Assembly: GCA_009746045.1 (NCBI GenBank)
Contig: RPFO01000156.1
Span: 2,654,452 to 2,718,451, forward strand
DNA length: 64,000 nt
Reading direction: 5' to 3'
Source: Mesostigma viride
Lineage: Eukaryota > Streptophyta > Mesostigmatophyceae > Mesostigmatales > Mesostigmataceae
Within the stretch, counting starts at the first letter, position 1. Every line of letters begins with the position of its first letter. Below, in pieces: positions 39,593-50,400 of the stretch. The position numbers and the translations under genes are program-made. The notes under the pieces are model-generated. The model was not told where the DNA came from. It worked only from the letters and a program-made list of their open reading frames with translations, and ran no database searches.

Positions 39593-41264
39593 TTCATCCC
39601 CTTCAATTAGTCCATCCCAGCCTTGTCCATTGTACCACTCGGTCACGAGATAGCTGCCCTTGGGTGGTGCCATGTCCGACGGATGAGTTAAAATGTTGTT
39701 ATTGTATTAAAGCATGGATAAAATAATTGCATTTTCATTTTAGCAACATCAAAGAGACAACATAACATGTTCATAATTCAATTGTGATTGATTTGGGTTT
39801 GATAAACAGTGCTCTCAACGTTTTCCAATTCATCTACACCTTAGTCATGAATTTCAATACAAAATGCTAGTGGGATGGTGATGCATGGAGCATGAATTAA
39901 TGGATTAAAATATTTACTCATATAATTTTAACACCTAAAAAGTGATTTCAGTCGTCACATGCAATGTTGGGCTACCACCTCTTTTGTTTTGGAATTTTGG
40001 CACAGTATCGAGAAAGAGGTAATTCCAAAGTTTGCCAATGACTGCATGGTCTCGGAGCTAAACCAAGAGTTGTGTGTACGACCCTCATTTGTCGTGGCAT
40101 GATCCACGTAGGGTCTGAGTACAAGGCTAACCAGGACAGTCATAATGCGTACACTCTATGCTCCTAGTACTTGTTGATATTGACATATTCTCCAGATTTC
40201 TGGCCTGCGCCGGTAGTCGCTTTGATATTGCATTCATTATGCTCACGTGATGCATGTCACGATAATATTATACTGTCTAACGTATTAGTTGCATTGAATT
40301 GAAACGTTACTCCGTTGGGAGATCACGTAACACATGTCCGGTAGTCTGTAATATTAAGGCAGATGGTGCGCAAGGATAGATGGCAAGTAGTGATGAAGGA
40401 GACCACCCCCAAGTCTGTGGGGGCTCCGCGTGTGACCAAGTATGGCATTCATAGCGATTCGGGCCGCGGTGCCCACACCCCTGTAACTAGGACCTAGATA
40501 GCTTATACCATCCATTCCATCCCATGTTCCCCTCCCACTGAGGACTTATGCTCACGTGACGCAGTCACGTGTCTATTAATTAATTAATTAATGTCCGGTA
40601 GGGGCACCTCGGGTAACCCGCTACGGTCGGCACAGTGCCACCGGCCGCGGGGCCCACAATCCTGCTACCCGTGCTTAGATAGTTTCTTTCGCATGTCATC
40701 CATTCCCTTCATGAGGATACTGCTCACGCAGTCACGTGGTATTAATTAATTAATTAAATGTCCGTGAGAGGGGGTACATGGTCTATAAGCGTGCTAAGCA
40801 ACAACCTGCAAATGATGTAAACTTAATAATGCTCACGTGATGTTTGTTAATTATAATATTGATAATTGTCTCTTGTTCACGTGGTTCAGTCACGTTCTTA
40901 TCGCACGCAATTGATAGCACTGTTACGAGTTAACCCACCTCTATGTGAGAACCTGTACGTCTCCACCGTTGGCACTCGAATGGTACCTATCACCACTAAA
41001 GATGATTTAGAGGAATCGTTCGCGACAGCTAGATTGCAATGAAGCTTGATACATGTTCAGCTGCAATAAAACACATTTCCCAATTAACACAAGCAACAGC
41101 TATTGTGTGGGTCGACAACAACCAACTAACTATGAGCCCAACTCGAACGTATCGACGTTGGCTAGACTGCCATTATTGTTCTCACGACAGACCATACATT
41201 GAGGTGCTCACAGAACGCTGGCACCAAGGGCAGAGGACATACAGGTAAAAACCATGACATGAGT
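39593..41264. repeat. AT-rich tract with repeated CACGTGAC-GCA-GTCACGTG hairpin tails
   Basis: At least five tail-like segments (near 40238, 40548, 40727, 40833 and 40875) carry GCTCACGTGA/CAGTCACGT followed by TATTAATTAATT. Two of them are followed by ATGTCCG. One CTCCGTTGGGAG hairpin lies at 40309-40321. A partial repeat X end lies at 40195-40235. No gene is seen. Confidence 0.6.
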
Positions 41265-42214
41265 AGGAACGGGCATGGCATGACTAGGAACGTGTACAGC
41301 ATGACTAGGAACGGGTATGGCATGACTAGGAAGTAGGAACAGGTATGGCATGACTAGGAAAGAGCATGGCATGACTAGGAACGGGCATGGCATGACTAGG
41401 AACGGGTGTGGCATGACTAGGAACGTGTACAACATGACTAGGAACGGGATGGCATGACTAGGAATGAGTATGTCATGACTCGGAACGGGTATGGCATGAC
41501 TCGGAACGACCATGGCATGACTAGGAACGGGTACAGCATGACTAGGAACGGGTATGGCATGACTAGGAATGAGTATGTCATGACTCGGAACGGGTATGGC
41601 ATGACTCGGAACGACCATGGCATGACTAGGAACGGGTATGGCATGACTAGGAACGGGTGTGGCATGACTAGGAGCGTGTACAGCATGACTAGGAACGGGT
41701 ATGGCATGACTAGGAACGGGTATGGCATGACTAGGAACGGGTATGGCATGACTAGGAACGGGCATGGCATGACTAGGAACGGGTGTGGCATGACTAGGAA
41801 CGGGCATGGCATGACTAGGAACGGCCATGGCATGACTAGGAACGGGCATGGCATGACTAGGAACGGGTATGGCATGACTAGGAACGGGTATGGCATGACT
41901 AGGAACGGGTATGGCATGACTAGGAACGGGTGTGGCATGACTAGGAACGGGCATGGCATGACTAGGAACGGCCATGGCATGACTAGGAACGGGCATGGCA
42001 TGACTAGGAACGGGTATGGCATGACTAGGAACGGGTATGGCATGACTAGGAACGGGTATGGCATGACTAGGAACGGGTATGGCATGACTAGGAACGGGTA
42101 TGGCATGACTAGGAACGGGCATGGCATGACTAGGAACGGGTATGGCATGACTCGGAACGACCATGGCATGACTAGGAACGGCCATGGCATGACTAGGAAC
42201 GGGTATGGCATGAC
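41265..42214. repeat. 21-bp minisatellite, ~45 copies
   Basis: The unit is GGCATGACTAGGAACGGGTAT with variants (CAT, TGT, CTCGGAACGACC). The 21-bp period keeps frames open on both strands, giving long repetitive frames that are not genes. It resumes at 42660. Confidence 0.95.
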
Positions 42215-42659
42215 GTGGCCCACGCGCATGTGCGCCCATAATGGCCCCCATGGATGATGCTTTCAGTATTTAGCCGCGCCCAGCCTACAATGGGACCTCC
42301 CATGGATGATGCATTAAGAATTTAGCCATGCGATGCCTATGCAGGGAGTTACTCTCTGCTGAGATGCCATGTGTACACCAGCTATAGCCTAGCCACATAC
42401 CCTCCACCCCATATGTCATGCAGGCCTTCTAGGCCCTCTCCTCAAGCCCCCCCCTGGGTGCCTGTGCTTGTTAAGGAGGCATGAACCATCATGGCGGTGC
42501 AGGTGCACCTTGTGCACCCAGAGCAGGTGACAGTTGTACATCCTCCACCTGCAGGTTGTAGCCCTGATTGTATTACAAACCCATAGATGCCCCTTTCTCA
42601 GGGCTATGTGTTACATATGCTCCCAACGGAGCTATCATTTTAATTAATTAATTAATTAA
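42215..42659 (+). mobile_element. SINE-like element inserted in the 21-bp minisatellite
   Basis: Starts GTGGCCCACGCGCATGTG, ends with the CTCC-CAAC-GGAG hairpin (42621-42632) and a TTAA tail. It is flanked on both sides by ATGGCATGAC from the minisatellite, consistent with a ~10-bp target duplication. Confidence 0.75.
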
Positions 42660-42772
42660 TGGCATGACTAGGAACGGGAGTGACATGACTAGGAACGACC
42701 ATGGCATGACTCGGAACGACCATGGCATGACTAGGAAGGAGCATGGCATGACTAGGAACGGGTATGGCGGCC
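42660..42772. repeat. 21-bp minisatellite, continuation
   Basis: Five further units on the right side of the SINE-like insertion. Confidence 0.9.
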
Positions 42773-43490
42773 AAGCACGTGGGCGGGTTCGTGCTATTCG
42801 TACCGTTGATGCTGAAGAGTCACAGGTATCGTTGGAACGGAACGGTCCAGGGGTCGCAGGCGGTTCTTCCCGGGACTGATCTTCCAGCGCTGCAAGAAAA
42901 TCACGAACATGTCCCTGGTTGGGTAAAGAAAGCAGGCAAACCCCGACCGGCCGACCGCGTCCCCACCGTGCATGTACCTTGGTAAGACGTACGTAAGGTT
43001 CTGTGGGCTGAACTGACCGCGCTTCAAGAATATGACGATTTGAAGCCACTATGAAGGTATATGCAAACCATGTCGGCGTCATCCGCTCGACCCCTCTTAC
43101 TCAGATATAGTTGGATATGCAGCATAAAAAGCAACGGGGAGAAATTGTCAATGACTATGATCCCCCAACTGTGGGTGTTAGGAAATAGAAAAAGCATGGC
43201 AGGCATAGCTTGCGTGCAACATTGGGGGTCGGAAATTCTAGTCGGGGGGGTCAGTGGACTCCAACGTGGACTCGATACTCAGATTGATTGATTATTGAGG
43301 GTAAACTGCACGACTACAGGCTCTTTGCGCGCGCCACATGTTAAGTAATCATGCCATCAGCTGCCATTTTGAACGCATCATAAGGAAACCCGTCGGGTTA
43401 AAAACTAAGATCTAAACGGCCATCACCACTCGCATCGACGACGAAATTCGGCTAAGTCCAAAGGCAGCCGATACGATTTACGTCGTTTGC
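42773..43490. other. Unassigned part of the transposon
   Basis: A minus-strand frame of about 110 codons (VGVCLLSLPNQGHVRDFLAALEDQ in part) is open here, but no family is recognised and no splice context decides it. Confidence 0.3.
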
Positions 43491-43496
43491 AGTTTT

Positions 43497-44230
43497 ACGC
43501 GCCAGCCTTGCGCACGCTGCCGCGCCGCGCCCAGCCACGATGCACTCCCAGCCTTGCGCACTCCCAGCCTCGCGCACTCCCCAGCCTTGCGCACGCCAGC
43601 CTTGCGCACGCTGCGCCGCGCCCAGCCTTGTGCATCGTCTGAAGAAATCAGTGTCTGATGTTTACAAAAACTCCTTTGTCGGTAGGTGCCGTTGGGGTCA
43701 AATTGGGTGCCGCCAAAATCGGGCCGACGCGTCAATAGACTGAGGCCGTCGATGAGTGCCATCATGCGGCTTGGGTCACTTCTGTTGGAGAACTTCAGCT
43801 AAGTTAACTTAACGCAAACCACTGGTCGCCCGCGTCGGGAACCGGCCCAACGGCTCTCCCGCAACAGAAAATTACGCGGCATACTGCATAAGTCGTCGGA
43901 TGGTTACATTTCGACGGTCAAGATTTCATGATGAGGTTTGCGTTCAATTTGCCGCAGTTTGCCGCCCAGAGAAAGTAGTTGTTGGACTCGTTGCCCACGA
44001 TGAAACACAATCAAGCAAGCCGTTTCCGGCCCCACCGTGTAGGTCATGTAGTCGCTCTTCACGTCAGCCAGCCGTAATTTCAATGCACAAGGCTACACAT
44101 TTCCATCTCCATTCATATTCATAATCCTGCACGACTCGAAAACGCGGACAAGATAACGGCAGGCTCGAGCTACCATGGTCCGGATTCTCCCGATTTCTGG
44201 CCTGCGCTGGTTGTCTCCTTGATATTGGCA
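43497..44230. repeat. Inner inverted repeat, right arm
   Basis: Mirror of 29930-30610. The outer end (44180-44225) carries the ATATCAAGGAGACAACC phrase in reverse complement. The inner end carries the GCCAGCCTTGCGCAC repeats. Confidence 0.7.
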
Positions 44231-45090
44231 ACTCTCTCCGGTAAGAGATTTTCCGCAGTTTGGCTGTTTCGAAACGTTAATTAAGTGAGATGCCTTCGGA
44301 TCAGGAGACTCACACAGCCGCGAAATCATGCCAAAGGTCATATGTTCGATCCCTTGCTGGTAGCTTCTGAGCTTTCTTATTTTCTGTGTTCCGCGGAATC
44401 TCAGATTTGGGCCGCTAGCGTTTTCACGTTTGTTGCTTTCTGATCCGACGACAACGTTGTGCCTTGCTCGTGTGACATCTGGCGCATGGTGTGATTCATG
44501 TGTATGGTGCTGCCTTGCCACATGGGGCTGCTTTGCCATAAGAGTGAGTGTTGGGTTCTACACATTTGCTGCATGGACCGTTAGGTGCTGGTGAGCTCTT
44601 CCTTGTAGAACGCTTACATCTATGTCAAGGATCTGATTTCTTTTCCTCTTGCGTATATTGTGTCGGTTTGTTTATTTCTTGCAGGGACCACGAGAGTAAA
44701 ATGCAAGCGGTTCCACTTTCAAGTCAGCATGTGACGCCCTGTCGACCGGCACGCTTTGTTAGCTAGCTACCATATAGTATTTGATGATAGGCATTGAATG
44801 CGGAAGATGTCATAACGCCATAACAGACTGTGTTGAACAGGCATTGAATGCCGAAGATGTCATAACGCCATAACAGACTGTGTTGAACAGGCATATTTGA
44901 ATGCCGAAGATGTACATAACGCCATAACAGTGTTGAATAGTTGAATCAACGGGTTCTTGCAGCTGTAAACATTAAAATTATTCAAACATTTAATGAAAAA
45001 ATCATTATTGTTCGTGCTGTTTTGAACAGCGGTTGTTACTGGCACTGCATGCATGTGTCTGCTGCCAGCATATTGCATTATGGGTGTGTT
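44231..45090. repeat. Transposon right part, three 50-57-bp tandem units
   Basis: GCATTGAATGCCGAAGATGT followed by CATAACGCCATAACAG is repeated three times at about 44790-44935. Otherwise no feature is recognisable. Confidence 0.5.
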
Positions 45091-45094
45091 TTTC

Positions 45095-45392
45095 AGCGCT
45101 GTGTTTTCTCACTTTTCTCACGTCCTGATTTTCTCACTTTTCTCACGTTTCACACCTCCCGTTTTTCTCACTTATCTCACGTCCTGTTTTTTGAGATTTT
45201 TCTCACGTTTTTCCCCTTTTTTCACCTTTTTGGGGCAATCTCACCCGGGTGAGATTGCCCTTTTCTCACCCATTCTCACCCATTTCTCACCCTATTTTCT
45301 CACTTTTCTCACCCATTCTCACCCATTTCTCACCCATCTCACCCTTTTTCTCACCTTTTCTCACCCATTCTCAAAGCCGAGTTCCTAGTGCA
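45095..45392. repeat. Right subterminal repeat array of the transposon
   Basis: TTTCTCACC/TTCTCACCC units (the inverse of the left array) with a palindrome TCTCACCCGGGTGAGA near 45238. It ends GAGTTCCTAGTG. Confidence 0.75.
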
Positions 45393-45832
45393 GGTCCAGC
45401 CGGTCCTCCCGGAGCCGGCAACACTCCTTGAAGAAGGCGGAGGTCAGGGGCCCCATGGCCCCAAACTCCTCCAGGACAAAGGGCACCACACGATGGTGCC
45501 CGACGTCGCCGTAGGCCAGGAGCTTGGCCCGCTCCGCCCGGTCCGCCGTGTAACCTGCCGTGAGGGAGGCCCCAGCCACGTGGCTAAGAGCCAAGGGCCG
45601 CGCCACCGAAACGTCAATAAGCAGATGCCGGCCACCCCCCTCAAAGTCCAGCACCACGATGTCAGGCCGGTGGTTGGGGGAATAGAAGGCAGCGCCATCC
45701 GCATCCTCGGACCGGATGTTCGCGTGGGGGAAAACCGACCGAATCATGGCGAGCACCACCGTCAGGAGGACAGTGTGCAAATACAAATACCAATTCTGAT
45801 TCTGTTGGCCCCCCATGCATCAATGAATATAT
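45393..45832 (-). pseudogene. Family A copy A4, 5-prime half: endonuclease domain
   Basis: An open minus-strand frame from GGQQNQNWYLYLHT through RPDIVVLDFEGGG and LIDVSVARP to EDRLDL, where the transposon interrupts it. Here the PD...D core is intact, unlike in A1. It is 5-prime truncated at a TATATATA stretch (45827-45836). Confidence 0.8.
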
Positions 45833-45836
45833 ATAT

Positions 45837-46225
45837 GGTTGGCCAAGCCGCTGGGGGCCGGCCATGCAGACCAAAGGCGGTGTCTACCTGACCGGTGCAA
45901 GCAAGATGTCCTACGAATGCTAGCTATCGATCCTACTACGCTGCCTGATCTCGTCCGAAATGCGAGGCATACCCTGATACCAAGACGCTAATGACCTATG
46001 TGTGGAAACCCCTACATTCAGGACCTGTCGAAGCATCTTGTAAACCGTGCCGTCCAGCCTGGCGGCCAGCGTGTCGATCCGTGAGACTGTGTCCATGCCA
46101 TGGGGACATCATACATAGCACGTATATCCTTGCCTGATGGATGGGGGCGGAGCGAAGCCGCGACACCTAACTAAGCTAACTCTAAGCTAGCTAGCTAGTA
46201 TAGAAATTAAATCCGAACTACTCTA
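45837..46225. other. Unassigned spacer with LINE-like scraps
   Basis: GGCCAAGCCGCTGGGGGCCGG and GCCTACCTGA-type phrases recur at 46500 and 63590. No gene is seen. Confidence 0.35.
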
Positions 46226-46570
46226 CTCAGCAAAGCGCCCCTTCCTTCTGGGGGGGGGGGGGGCTTGCCCACAGGGGCTGCCGCGTGTGGGCCTGGACAA
46301 TGGTCTGCCACCTCTTCTTGTTTTGCATAGCAGTGGCCAAGCAAGAGAGCTCTAGGGAGGAAATGCGGTGTTCATGAACTTGGCTGGGACCACGAGGTCG
46401 GCCAGCAACTGCTGTGTATAGTTCATGCATGGCAGGTTTACCAACCTTTCTGGGAATGTCCTTGGGGCCAGGCCGGATCAGGATATGCCGCCGCCCTGGC
46501 TGGCCAAGCCGCTGGGGGGCGGCCAGACCCTAGGGCGGTTTCTACCTGGTGTGAGCAAGATCGATATCCT
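46226..46570 (-). mobile_element. LINE C-terminal fragment, inverted
   Basis: In reverse complement it encodes KKRWQTIVQAHT and a proline-rich end with frameshifts. It is followed by CTGCATGCATGGCAGGTTTACC, also found at 26270 and 63520. Confidence 0.6.
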
Positions 46571-46800
46571 ATACGAATGCATGGGGCAGCCCTACGGCCC
46601 CGGCCGCTATGCTTTTGCGATGTCGAAGCGTTATTGCACCCGCACAGGGCCGGGATGCCGGATCGATCGTTTCGACGGGTGTGATTACAAGTGCATGCTG
46701 TGGCATGAGGGAAGGGGGGGGTCTCTGCCCCCTTCCCGTTATGCGCACTGTGGTGCTCCGTGACTCCCAAACGGGAGCACGTGTTGCAATTAATGCATGA
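46570..46800 (+). mobile_element. LINE 3-prime end with hairpin tail
   Basis: Ends GGTGCTCCGTGACTCCCAAA-CGGGAGCAC (hairpin at 46763-46777) and an AATTAATG tail. Confidence 0.55.
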
Positions 46801-47154
46801 AAAACAGCTAGAGCAGGATAGTGTCCGATTTGATATTTATTCAGCACTAAATCAATGATATCAATGTTTCCGCAAATTACTAGTTCACAACCTCGGAAGT
46901 CCCCAGTCGGGGTTTGTCACATTTTGACTACAGTAAGCATGGTGCCCATCTTCTGAGGCCATGACGTAGCCAGCCAGCCATGTCATGATTAACTATGGAA
47001 ACCGACAAGGACATGAACACTATCCTAGAATAGGCGCTAGCATCCCCGACTCCGCCGTAGTTTAGAAGACCGCTAGTTGAAAACCAGACGGTTGGAAGCC
47101 TGTACAAAACAGCATACACCAAAACACATAAAAAGAACACCCATCAGCCACGGG

Positions 47155-47159
47155 TTACA
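47155..47159 (-). terminator. TGTAA poly(A) signal for IFT81
   Basis: TTACA on the plus strand is TGTAA on the transcript strand, the usual signal in volvocine algae. It lies about 56 nt downstream of the IFT81 stop. Confidence 0.45.
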
Positions 47160-47214
47160 TAAAGAGACATAAGTCAAGCCTCATGACAGTAGAGAAGTAG
47201 CTCTGTTGAACTTT

Positions 47215-47415
47215 CTAGTTCGCAAGCCAAGCCACGAACTTATGCCCAAGGCAAGATCTGAGCAGCATAAGAATGAACATGCCACTCACCCCTTCGTTCA
47301 CTTCCATCACATCCCCGCTGCCGGTGTTGCCCTTGTACTGGTAGAGCTTCATAGACAGAATCTTCTTCAAGTCCTGGCACATGCGCACTTGCTCCATGTT
47401 GGGCCGCTCCGACTC
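47215..47415 (-). CDS. IFT81: IFT81 last exon
   Basis: [20 protein letters not shown] then [21 protein letters not shown], then a hydrophobic end to TAG at 47215-47217. A consensus donor GTGAGT lies in frame after NEG (exon end 47290), so the last 25 residues may be read-through of an intron and the true C-terminus may lie in another exon. Confidence 0.7.
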   Translation of the reverse strand, partial: ESERPNMEQVRMCQDLKKILSMKLYQYKGNTGSGDVMEVNEGVSGMFILMLLRSCLGHKFVAWLAN

Positions 47416-50400
47416 CTGCACAGTAAGAGCACACACACAGAGTGCATATGCAATGCAGATCAGACGCAGTCATAACTAGGCGGATGCAGAGCACTGTTGT
47501 GCCATGCAGGCTCCATAGGTCGCCTATTAATTAATTAAACACTTGCTCCCGTTGGGGAGTCACCGAGTATTAACCCAAATGGATGGAGGTCGCCTATACT
47601 AGCCTTTGAGTTCAGGAACGTTTGGAGGAAAAATCACTATCATGCCTGTGAAAGGCCAAGAAAGAGGAAGATGAAGAAAGGTTGCAAGGGTGTCATAAGA
47701 TACAACAGCAACACCGCCAACACGGATGAACAAATGCTGCCTACTGGTCCGTGAAGGAAAACCTAAAGTCATCGTAGCTTCAGCCCATATTCGACATGGG
47801 ACATGTGGCATGCTTTCCACGGCTATAGGAGGATCCCGATCCAAAAGCGGATCAACCTGCACCTCGAACGGAAGAAAACTTCTGGCCGGTAATATGTGCA
47901 GATGTGCAATATACAGACCATACGATACACTTATCATACATACATCAACTAGACAGCAAAGGCAATGTGTGTGACATGATTGCTTGCTATACCAACTTGA
48001 AACTTGCAGTCTGCATCTACTATGGCCCTGGCTGCCGGCACCCTTTGCACCCCTCACCGTGATCCTGCGGAGCTTCTCCTTGAGCTGCTTGGTCAGCTCC
48101 CACCCCTAGGGACACACTCCAGCTATAATGACACCCACTGCCTGCCCCTCCTCCCTCACCTTGATCCGGCGGTGCTTCTCCTTGAGCTGCTTGGTCAGCT
48201 CCTCCTGCGACGCCACCTTGTTCTCATAACGCTCCTTGAGCGACGGCTCGCCCACGCCCACCTGTGGCTTGTTGGAGCTCTTCTCCTCGTACACTGCGGT
48301 GTGTATGGTCAGGAGAGGCGAAGATAAGGACAAGCCAGTAAGGAGAGGCCTGGACAAGGACAAGCCCTAGTAAGGAGAGGCCACAAAAACAAAAAAGACA
48401 ACGAAGGAGAGGCCACGATAAGAATAAGCCGCGGTAACGAGAGGCCACGATTACAACAGGAAGTGACTGCGACAGCAGGCGGTGAAGAGACCACAACAGG
48501 CGGCGTAGAGGCCACGACAGGCGGCTATGGCAACGAGGCCAAGAAAACAAGCCACGGCTTGGGGACACATCGGGGGGGAACGAACGAGGGGTCATGACTA
48601 GGCCAACAACTCATTACCATGCAAAGCAACAAAGGACGACAGAGACTAGATGATATCCCCATGCATGATGCAAATCCACAAAAGAGGCCCCAATGAAAGG
48701 TGGCAGTGCTTTACAGCAAGAGGGGTAGTGGTACGCAGGGTCTCGTCAAGGTAGCAGGGTAACCCTCTGCAAATAACACTACAGGGTATTAACAACATGA
48801 GGTTGAAAACCGGACAACCATGGCCACGAAAACATGCAAAGGAGTGGCTCACCCCGCTTGATGTCGGCGTCCACCACGCTGAGCTGGCAGCTGAGCAGGT
48901 GGTAGCGGCTCTCCTCGGCCAGGCACGTGCTGCGGTAGCCGTTGAACTCCTCCTCCAGCTTGCTCTTCTTGCTGCAGGGTGGAGGGGTGGGGTGTAGGTA
49001 GCAATATTTTTTGGATAGTTTGTTTAGTAACTATTTCGTTCCGTAGATGGGGCACGGGGTTCCACCAGGTTATCAGATACCACTGCTGAACAGCTAGACA
49101 CCCTCCCACCAGCTTGCTCCTCTTGCTGCAGGGTAACAGGGTAGCGTTTGGGTTGCCAGCATTGTTCCGTAGATGGGGCAAGGGGTTCCACCTGAGGCAC
49201 CGCCGCTGAACAGCTAGATCCTTCAGCTCCCACTTCTTGCTGCGGATGGAGGGTTTAGCGTTGGGGTTTTCGGCACTGCTTGGAAAGGGGCAAAAAAGTC
49301 ATCTGCCTAAAGAACTGTAGCATACCGGACTCACACCCGTAACAAGCTACTGGGCGGTCAACGGGAAGAAAACTACATCGGGGTAGTGGTAGGTGACTGG
49401 GGGCAGGTTCTTTCCCAGCTCCACGATTCCGCGCCACTCTCGATGGTGACCCCCAACCCCCTCACGCAACCGCCCCTGTTGATAGTTACTAACACCTTCC
49501 TTTCAACCTTCAACCAACCCCCTTGTATTCATAAACCACGTCCACCACATTCTCCTTGGTGATCACAACCTGCTGATGGGTACTAACACCTTCCTTTCAA
49601 CCTTCAACCACCCCCCTCGTATTCATCAACCACGACCACCACATTCTCCTTGGTGTTCACAACCTGTTGATGAGTACTAACACCTTCCTTTCAACCTTCA
49701 ACCACCCCCCTCGTATTTATAAACCACGACCACCACATTCCCCTTGGTGTTCACAACCTGTTGATGGGTACTAAAACCTTCCTTTCAACCTTCAACCAAC
49801 CCCCTCGTATTCATAAACCACGACCACCACAATCTCCTTGGTGTTCACAACCTGCTGATGGGTACTAACACCTTCCTTTCAACCTTCAACTGACCCCCTC
49901 ATATGCAATATCCATACACCACGACCACTACATTCCCCTTGGTGCTTGCAAACCAGATCCCACGTACCCATCCATGGTCACCAAGGCCTTATCGTACGCT
50001 TTCTTCCTGGCAGTGTGCTCCGCCTCCACCTCCACCCCAAGTACCTTACATACTTCACCCTCTAAAGATGGTTCATCTAAGACACGGCACTTACCCATCG
50101 ATCGTCACCAGAACCTCGTCATACGCCTTCTTCTTGGCCGTGTGCTCCGCCTCCACCTCCTGGTACCGCTCGCGCGTCGTGCGCAGCTCCTTGATCTGCG
50201 GCGCGAGGCTGTTCTTGCGCTCCTTGATCTTGCTGTTGATCTCCGCCACGTAGCGGCTGATCTCCTCAAGCGTCGCGCCCTTGTCGATATCGATCTCGGC
50301 CTTCACCGCCGAGACCTTCTCGAGCTCGTTCTGGGTCTCTGAGAAGCCGGCCACGCCGCGCTTCTTCTCGATGTCCCCCACGCGCTCGGTCAGCTGGGCC

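Noticed and set aside
41208-42257. Long frames of MTRNGYG-type and VPSHAIP-type heptads
   Set aside because: They are a direct product of a 21-bp satellite on both strands, and a SINE-like insertion interrupts the array.
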